This document shows, one piece after another, positions 1-4,837 of a DNA stretch of 10,371 bases (position 1 is the first letter of the stretch; every line of letters begins with the position of its first letter). A program made the position numbers and the translations under genes. The stretch spans positions 1 through 10,371 of the forward strand of contig JBILTS010000079.1 in the NCBI GenBank assembly GCA_044371405.1, read 5' to 3'. The notes under the pieces are model-generated. The model was given only the letters and a program-made list of their open reading frames with translations, was not told the origin of the DNA and ran no database searches. This stretch comes from RGEC01 sp044371405 (GTDB lineage Bacteria > Bacteroidota > Bacteroidia > NS11-12g > UBA955).

Positions 1-185
1 GTTGTATTGGTATTTACCCATGCGCCTATTAGGTTTACATGCCACAGGTACTTGCTGTTGGCCATCAGTGCCGGATTGATACGGGCAGCATGTATGCCGG
101 CGTAACGCCCCATGCCAATTTGACCGAAATGCTGTGCGTTGAGGGTAGTGATGCTCAAGGCGTATAGAAAAATGAGTTTTTTCAC
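1..185 (-). CDS. DUF5723-type outer-membrane protein, N-terminal part (cut by window edge)
   Basis: Only the first 61 codons are in the window; the gene continues beyond position 1. Reading from GTG at 185, the product opens with a compact signal peptide (VKKLIFLYALSITTLNAQ) with a likely cleavage at or just before the AQ. The mature start holds GRYAGIHAARINPALMANS and then a short beta-like stretch. A glycine/tyrosine-AG motif followed by NPA(L/S) just after the signal peptide is what I recall of the Bacteroidota DUF5723 family, predicted outer-membrane barrels of unknown role. The start is chosen because it places KK directly before the hydrophobic core. The frame is open further upstream, but no ATG is present there. 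The gene lies 40 bases downstream of the DinB-like gene on the same strand, so it may be the third gene of that operon. The export signal is clear; the family call rests on about 40 residues. Confidence 0.6.
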   Translation of the reverse strand, partial: MKKLIFLYALSITTLNAQHFGQIGMGRYAGIHAARINPALMANSKYLWHVNLIGAWVNTNT

Positions 186-225
186 CAAAGAAATCAAAGC
201 GGCAATTTCGGTATTTCTTTTATTA

Positions 226-708
226 TTACAATTTATTCCATTCCCATACACCCCATTTTAGGGAATCTGGCAGTGAAATTCCCTGCGTTTTTGCAGTTAA
301 CAGGGCGTGCCCTCTGTGATGGGCTTCATGTGATATATAGTAACCAATCATGACCACAATGCCGCGGGCAAAGTGCGGTGCTTCACCGCCGCTTTTGAGC
401 GATTCCAGCATCATCTTATCCATAATATTTCCGGAATCTTCAAAAGCATTCAGCAGCTCTGCCCGATTGGGTATATATCCTTTTTCAAAAGGCGTGAAGG
501 CAATATTATTTTTCTTAACAAAGGAATCCATCCTGTAAAACCGCACATCGATGCAGTGGGAGAGCTGTGCCGCAATGGTTCGTCCGCCTCTTTGGCTCAA
601 CGTGCAGGAAAATGCCTTTTCAGGAAGGTTCTCAATCAGAAACAGCATGCTGCGGTTGTGTACCCTCCAGGTTTCCAGTATGGCTTCTTCCAACGGCATA
701 TTTGTCAT
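226..708 (-). CDS. DinB-like four-helix metal-dependent protein
   Basis: This is a 160-residue protein, the usual size of DinB/YfiT-type proteins. The visible family marks are the helix GRTIAAQLSHCIDVRFYRMD (residues 42-61) with His51, and the C-terminal HEAHHRGH (residues 127-134). His51, His127 and His131 can form the three-histidine metal site of the family. No signal peptide or membrane segment is seen, so it should be cytoplasmic. DinB-like proteins include thiol-dependent transferases (bacillithiol or mycothiol S-transferases, maleylpyruvate isomerase), but many have no known substrate and none can be assigned here. The ATG at 708 begins 4 bases after the stop of the dehydrogenase gene, which indicates co-transcription and probably translational coupling. 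An alternative start at Met4 would change little. Confidence 0.85.
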   Translation of the reverse strand: MTNMPLEEAILETWRVHNRSMLFLIENLPEKAFSCTLSQRGGRTIAAQLSHCIDVRFYRMDSFVKKNNIAFTPFEKGYIPNRAELLNAFEDSGNIMDKMMLESLKSGGEAPHFARGIVVMIGYYISHEAHHRGHALLTAKTQGISLPDSLKWGVWEWNKL

Positions 709-712
709 GGTG

Positions 713-2686
713 TTAAAATGCCCTCAGTTCAGCAATGGTGTTACCCAATTTGCCCCAGGGCAGAAAAGCATCTTCCAGGGTTTTCGCCAGGGGAACGGGC
801 GTATCCAGACTTCCCAGCCGTTTTACCGGAGCATCAAGCCATTGAAAACAGTTTTCCATGATCCATGCCGCAATGTCGGAGGCAATGCTACCAGTAATGG
901 TGTCTTCGGTAAGAACTAAAACCTTGCCTGTGGCTTTTACTTGTTCGGCTACAGTCTCTTTATCCCAAGGCAATAAGGTGCGTAAGTCTACCACCCGGGC
1001 GGGAATCCGGTTTTCCGTAACATGCTTCAATGCCTGGTGAACACCCCAACCGTAGGTGATGATGCAGAGTTCGGCGCCGTGATTGTGCACGGTGGCGCGG
1101 CCTTCCGGCAGTGTGTAGTAGGCGTCGGGCACCATTCCGCTTACGCTGCGATACAGAAATTTATGCTCAAAAAACAATACCGGATTGGAATCGTTGATGG
1201 CGGTGGCCAACAGTCCTTTTGCATCGTAGGGATTGGAGGGGTAATGTATTTTTAATCCGGGCACGTGGTAGAACCAGGCCTCGTTGCTTTGGCTGTGGAA
1301 TGGTCCTGCCTGCACGCCTGCGCCGGTGGGCATTCTCACCACCACATCAGCCGGTTGGGCCCATCGGTAGTGGCTTTTGGCCAGGTTGTTTACAATTTGA
1401 TTGAAGCCGCAGGTTACAAAATCGGCAAATTGCATTTCCACCACGGCTTTGTGACCTTTTATGGCCAGGCCGTATCCCGCACCCAATATGGAACTTTCAG
1501 TGATGGGGGTGTTGCGCACCCTTTCTTTGCCAAATTCTTTGTAAAAATTATCGGTAATTTTAAAGACACCGCCATACTCAGCCACATCCTGCCCCATAAT
1601 GACCAGATTGGAATGCTTTTGCATGCTTTGTTTCAGCCCGTCGCTGATGGCATCCACCAGTCTTTTTTCGGTTTCATTTCCGGCAGGTTCAGTATGGGTA
1701 ATGCTTGCCGGTGCATACATGTCTTCAAGCTCTTCGGTCTCATCGGCCTCAGGTTCAGGTTCTGCAAATACTTCTTCCAGTCCTGAATCTATCTCAGCCA
1801 GAAATTCCTTTCTGATATTTTCAGTATCATCGGTTGTGATGATGCCCTCATTCAGCAGCCATGCCTCATAATTGTCAATGGGATCTTTCTTTTTCCATTC
1901 TTCAAAAAGCTGGGGCGGAACATATTTGGTGCCGCTGGCTTCCTCGTGGCCGCGCATGCGGAAAGTGATGCATTCCAACAGCACTGGGCGGGGATTTTGA
2001 CGCATATCATCAGCAAGTTTGGTTAGCGTGTTGTACACCTCCAGAATGTTGTTGCCGTCAATCTGAACAGCTTCCATGCCATATCCAATGCCTTTGTCAA
2101 TGAACTGTTTGCATCGAAATTGTTCATTGCTGGGTGTACTAAGCCCATAGCCGTTGTTTTCAATCAGAAAAATTACCGGCAATTGCCATACTGCGGCAAC
2201 GTTCAGGGCTTCATGGAAGTCGCCTTCGCTGGTGCCACCATCGCCGCTAAAAACCACTGAAATTTTACCTTCTTTATTGAGCTTGTGAGCCAGCGAAATG
2301 CCATTGGCCACACCCAGCATTGCCCCCAGGTGGCTGATCATGCCTACAATGTGGTATTCATTAGTACCAAAGTGAAAACTGCGGTCTCTGCCTTTGGTAA
2401 AGCCCGATTTTTTACCTTGCCATTGTGCGAATAATTTGCGGAACGGAATATTTCGCGTGGTAAATACACCCAGGTTTCGGTGCAGTGGCAAGATGTATTC
2501 ATCATCATGCAACGCCAGCGTGGTCCCCACAGAAATGGCTTCCTGTCCCATGCCACTAAACCATTTACCCACCTTACCCTGTCGGAGCAGAATCAGCATT
2601 TTTTCTTCTATAACTCGGGGTTTTACCAGATATCGGTAAATGTTGATTAGCGCTTCGTTGCTCAGGTTTTGGCGGTCAAATTGCAT
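713..2686 (-). CDS. Fused 2-oxoacid (branched-chain type) dehydrogenase E1, alpha and beta subunits in one chain
   Basis: This is a thiamine-diphosphate (ThDP) E1 enzyme that decarboxylates a 2-oxoacid and passes the acyl group to the lipoyl E2 of the complex. From ATG 2686 it has 657 residues. The alpha half (about 1-305) carries the ThDP/metal motif GDGGTSEGDFHEALN (148-162) ending at ENN (176-178), and the active-site loop RGHEEASGTKYVP (245-257). An acidic linker rich in E/D (about 306-325) joins the beta half (about 338-657). That half has TPITES (Glu397, expected to contact the ThDP aminopyrimidine), GPFHSQSNEAWF with likely catalytic His464, and a transketolase-C domain (about 530-650). 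Fused E1 chains are common in Bacteroidota and usually annotated as 2-oxoisovalerate dehydrogenase; a pyruvate substrate cannot be excluded. The frame is open to a GTG at 2707, but ATG 2686 is preferred because a good -7 box (2694-2701) would lie inside the longer version. E2 and E3 are not in the window. Confidence 0.92.
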   Translation of the reverse strand: MQFDRQNLSNEALINIYRYLVKPRVIEEKMLILLRQGKVGKWFSGMGQEAISVGTTLALHDDEYILPLHRNLGVFTTRNIPFRKLFAQWQGKKSGFTKGRDRSFHFGTNEYHIVGMISHLGAMLGVANGISLAHKLNKEGKISVVFSGDGGTSEGDFHEALNVAAVWQLPVIFLIENNGYGLSTPSNEQFRCKQFIDKGIGYGMEAVQIDGNNILEVYNTLTKLADDMRQNPRPVLLECITFRMRGHEEASGTKYVPPQLFEEWKKKDPIDNYEAWLLNEGIITTDDTENIRKEFLAEIDSGLEEVFAEPEPEADETEELEDMYAPASITHTEPAGNETEKRLVDAISDGLKQSMQKHSNLVIMGQDVAEYGGVFKITDNFYKEFGKERVRNTPITESSILGAGYGLAIKGHKAVVEMQFADFVTCGFNQIVNNLAKSHYRWAQPADVVVRMPTGAGVQAGPFHSQSNEAWFYHVPGLKIHYPSNPYDAKGLLATAINDSNPVLFFEHKFLYRSVSGMVPDAYYTLPEGRATVHNHGAELCIITYGWGVHQALKHVTENRIPARVVDLRTLLPWDKETVAEQVKATGKVLVLTEDTITGSIASDIAAWIMENCFQWLDAPVKRLGSLDTPVPLAKTLEDAFLPWGKLGNTIAELRAF

Positions 2687-2693
2687 GGGTGCA

Positions 2694-2701
2694 CAAAGGT
2701 A
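2694..2701 (-). promoter_or_regulatory. -7 box TACCTTTG of the E1 gene, near-leaderless
   Basis: Read on the minus strand this is TACCTTTG, an exact match to the Bacteroidota -7 consensus TAnnTTTG. Its last G is 7 bases before ATG 2686. Transcription normally starts about 4-6 bases after the box, so the transcript would have almost no leader. I see no convincing -33 TTTG at the usual 19-21 base spacing. The match is direct; promoter use is inferred. Confidence 0.55.
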
Positions 2702-2795
2702 AGTCACAAAAAACGGAATGGGAAAAATGCGGTTGATGTTTGGCGTTTAATAATGTATTTGGATTGCTGCATTGCCGCTGTCAAAAAGAAACAGA

Positions 2796-2808
2796 CTGCG
2801 TATCGCAG
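2796..2808. repeat. Short inverted repeat CTGCG-TAT-CGCAG
   Basis: Two perfect 5-base arms with a 3-base centre lie in the divergent intergenic region. There is no T tract after it, so it does not look like an intrinsic terminator. It could be a protein-binding site or chance. Confidence 0.35.
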
Positions 2809-2843
2809 GTGTGTGTCTTATAGGTCCTTCACGGAAGCAGTTA

Positions 2844-2867
2844 TCGGTACTAATAGCTGAATACCGA
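2844..2867. repeat. Inverted repeat TCGGTA / TACCGA, 12-base loop
   Basis: Two perfect 6-base arms (2844-2849 and 2862-2867) flank CTAATAGCTGAA. As RNA this would be a small hairpin; as DNA it could be an operator about 150 bases upstream of the sigma gene. No T run follows directly, so termination is unlikely. Confidence 0.35.
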
Positions 2868-2999
2868 ATTTGCTTGATTATGTCAATAAAAATCCGTATA
2901 TTCAAAATAAAAGATGTAGGTATTTTAATCGTACTTAAATTCACGGCTTAATTGCAGAAAATGCTTTTTTTTGCAACCATTCACCCCATGTTGCGTCAT

Positions 3000-3007
3000 T
3001 AATATTG
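3000..3007 (+). promoter_or_regulatory. Possible -7 box TAATATTG of the sigma-factor operon
   Basis: TAATATTG differs from TAnnTTTG at one position and ends 7 bases before the TTG start of the sigma gene, the same geometry as the opposing E1 promoter. A TTTG at 2970-2973 lies 26 bases upstream, longer than the usual -33 spacing. If the operon is self-activated, the promoter need not match the housekeeping consensus. This is a weak call. Confidence 0.3.
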
Positions 3008-3014
3008 AAACTAC

Positions 3015-3563
3015 TTGTTAACGGATGAAGACATCATACAAGGTTGCAAACAAGGAGACCGCCGCGCACAGGAAGCACTCTTTCTGCGTTACGGTAAAAA
3101 AATGTACGGCTACTGCCTGCGTTACTCCGGCAACCCTGCTGATGCCAACGATCTGCTTCAGGATGGTTTTGTAAAGGTCTTTGAGTTTATCGGCACCTAC
3201 AAGGGCGACAGTGCCATAGAAGCATGGATGACGCGACTGTTCATCAATCTGGCCATCTCACGCTTCCGCAAACGGAGTACCGGACCTCAGTTTGTGGAGG
3301 TGGATTCAATTCCGCTTGCCGAACAGGCGGAAGAAAAGGAGGAGGTTCAGGAATCGTTGCATGAATCTGTGGATGAAGTACTGTCTGCCCTTGCAGCCCT
3401 GCCGGAAAAGTACCGGCTGGTCATCAACCTGTATGCCATAGATAACATGAGCCACAGAGAGATTGCCGAGCAGCTGGGTATTTCCGAAGGCGGAAGCAAG
3501 AGTTTGCTCAGCCGTGGGCGCGTGATGCTCAAAGAACAAATGAAAAACAAGATAAAACGTTGA
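3015..3563 (+). CDS. ECF-type RNA polymerase sigma factor
   Basis: This 182-residue sigma-70 family ECF factor directs RNA polymerase to a specific promoter set. Sigma region 2 lies at about 20-87, with the core-binding helix around DLLQDGFVKVFEFIGTYKG (46-64) and the basic segment WMTRLFINLAISRFRKR (71-87). An acidic linker (about 97-120) leads to region 4 (about 122-176), whose helix-turn-helix is SHREIAEQLGISEGGSKSLL (146-165) followed by SRGR. There is no ATG in frame. A stop at 3006-3008 limits the start to TTG 3015; an ATG at 3025 is out of frame. The stop overlaps the start of the next gene in TTGA, so the two are translationally coupled, as expected for a sigma factor and its regulator. 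The target promoters are unknown; the next two genes and the operon itself are the obvious candidates. Confidence 0.93.
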   Translation: MLTDEDIIQGCKQGDRRAQEALFLRYGKKMYGYCLRYSGNPADANDLLQDGFVKVFEFIGTYKGDSAIEAWMTRLFINLAISRFRKRSTGPQFVEVDSIPLAEQAEEKEEVQESLHESVDEVLSALAALPEKYRLVINLYAIDNMSHREIAEQLGISEGGSKSLLSRGRVMLKEQMKNKIKR

Positions 3564-4834
3564 AAAACGAAGACTCACATATCAATCAGCAGCTCCAGGA
3601 TTTGTTTAATTCCTTTGAGCCACCGGTGCCAAAAGGTGCATGGGATGGTGTTGTGGGGAAAATGGAACGAAATCATAAGCGCAGAATAGCTATTTGGTGG
3701 TTTTCGGCAGCATGTGCACTGCTCTGCATAATAGCTGGCATTTGGTCTGGCCTCCATCATCAAAAAAACCAGGCCGGGACTGTAAAACAGGAGGTTGATA
3801 TGAACAAAAACCCTCAGTCTGATCGGCTTAGATCTAAAACAGCGGAGCAGCCGGTGGTGAAGAATAAACCGAATACAGATTACCCGCAAGATCTCTCGGG
3901 TAAAAACGAGACTACTTTCAATGAAGCCGTGTCCCCTAAAAACGTATTCTCACAGCCCGGACCAAAGACTATAACCATGGAAAATCATGCGGCTGTTGAA
4001 ACTGTAGAAAATACATATACATTGCCTGAACCTTTTAACATCAGGGTTTTAGGGTTGCCATATCCGGTAGCAGATGCTCCTGTGGCTGTCAATTTTTCCA
4101 AGCCAAGCCCTTTTTATGTGCCCAGAGGAAAATGGTTTGTTTCAGCCGGGGTGCAGCAAAATCTTAATTCCAACAGCTACACAGTCAATTCCGAATATAG
4201 CCGCTATGTACACAAAAACTACCTGAACCGCATGGAGCAGGGAGAACAGGCCATGGGAAGCATAGGTTTTAACATGCAGCTCGGATATCATATTCATAAA
4301 AATGTTGCGTTTACAGGGGGTGTTCAGTTCAGACAGTTAAATACAAGACAGCAATTCAGTTTTTCTGACGAGGTGCCGGTAACCCTCATGCCGGGCAATA
4401 CACCCGATAAATTTGGCAATTATCCCATCATCGGATATTTTGGCAGCACCGGAAGTGTTTCCTATAGCGGTTTTCAACGAAATACCATCATTGAAGTTCC
4501 GCTTGGAGTAATGACAGATTTCACCATAGCACCACAATGGACCTTAAAGCCGGCCTTGACGTTGAACACCGGCTTTGTGAGCAGCATGAACGGTTTTACA
4601 CTGGATTATCAGCAACTGCAAATTACCAGGCAACGCAATGACTGGTATAGGACGGTTCAGTTCTCCGGGGCATTGTCAGTTGGGGTTTTTCGTAAAATCA
4701 GCCGCAACCTGCAGTGGGGTGCTTCTGTCATGGGAACCCGAATGCTGACACCCGCTTATGTGCCCGGCGCCAGCGTTCGTCCGCGAAATCAGGCATTGGG
4801 CTTTGGTACACAATTAATATGGAGGATTGACTAA
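3560..4834 (+). CDS. Anti-sigma-like membrane protein with C-terminal outer-membrane-barrel-like domain
   Basis: The product is 424 residues from TTG 3560, which overlaps the sigma stop by 4 bases. Residues 1-41 form a short cytoplasmic-type segment with FNSFEPPVPKGAWDGVVGKM (16-35). This PP..W..I-like pattern is seen at the N-terminus of many Bacteroidota proteins encoded behind ECF sigma genes. One membrane helix follows (about 43-65, IAIWWFSAACALLCIIAG) after a basic KRR. A polar, low-complexity linker (about 66-180, rich in N, K, P, E) leads to a C-terminal beta-rich region (about 190-424) with alternating aromatic/hydrophobic strands, as in PorT/OmpA-like barrels. The inferred role is to hold the sigma factor at the inner membrane and release it on an envelope cue. 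There is no classical zinc anti-sigma HxxxCxxC motif. The barrel-like fold is read from residue patterns only, and a periplasmic beta-sandwich is also possible. Confidence 0.65.
   Translation: MKNEDSHINQQLQDLFNSFEPPVPKGAWDGVVGKMERNHKRRIAIWWFSAACALLCIIAGIWSGLHHQKNQAGTVKQEVDMNKNPQSDRLRSKTAEQPVVKNKPNTDYPQDLSGKNETTFNEAVSPKNVFSQPGPKTITMENHAAVETVENTYTLPEPFNIRVLGLPYPVADAPVAVNFSKPSPFYVPRGKWFVSAGVQQNLNSNSYTVNSEYSRYVHKNYLNRMEQGEQAMGSIGFNMQLGYHIHKNVAFTGGVQFRQLNTRQQFSFSDEVPVTLMPGNTPDKFGNYPIIGYFGSTGSVSYSGFQRNTIIEVPLGVMTDFTIAPQWTLKPALTLNTGFVSSMNGFTLDYQQLQITRQRNDWYRTVQFSGALSVGVFRKISRNLQWGASVMGTRMLTPAYVPGASVRPRNQALGFGTQLIWRID
4821..4825 (+). promoter_or_regulatory. Shine-Dalgarno GGAGG before the secreted-protein gene
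   Basis: GGAGG lies inside the last codons of the barrel-domain gene, 12 bases before ATG 4838 and 9 before an in-frame TTG at 4835. Such sites are uncommon in Bacteroidota, so it supports a start at 4835-4838 over the internal ATG at 4877. Confidence 0.4.
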
Positions 4835-4837
4835 TTG

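Larger units (their letters stand above)
2687..3014. other. Divergent intergenic control region without a credible gene
   Basis: These roughly 330 bases separate the E1 operon (leftward) from the sigma-factor unit (rightward). The open frames here (2747-2944 minus, 2669-2860 plus) show no family features or protein-like periodicity. The region holds -7-like boxes at both ends, an inverted repeat at 2796-2808 (CTGCG-TAT-CGCAG), a second at 2844-2867 (TCGGTA, 12 bases, TACCGA), an AT-rich stretch at about 2871-2940, and a T run at 2964-2972. From about 2806 to 2879 it resembles the 3' end of bacterial 23S rRNA (see findings). Confidence 0.7.

Noticed and set aside
373..1871. Long open frames antisense to the E1 and DinB-like genes
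   Set aside because: They mirror strongly supported genes on the minus strand and have no domain features of their own.
2687..2707. GTG start at 2707 for the E1 gene
   Set aside because: It adds seven residues (MTYLCAP) that would span the TACCTTTG box. ATG 2686 gives a normal N-terminus.
2669..2860. 63-codon open frame on the plus strand overlapping the E1 start
   Set aside because: It overlaps the E1 promoter and start antisense, and its composition is not protein-like.
2844..2867. Intrinsic terminator or tRNA-like element in the intergenic hairpin
   Set aside because: The loop is 12 bases, no T tract follows, and no cloverleaf or anticodon arm can be drawn around it.
2747..2944. 65-codon open frame on the minus strand in the intergenic region
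   Set aside because: No family marks and an AT-rich, low-information composition. It lies over the inverted repeats and has no recognisable start signal.
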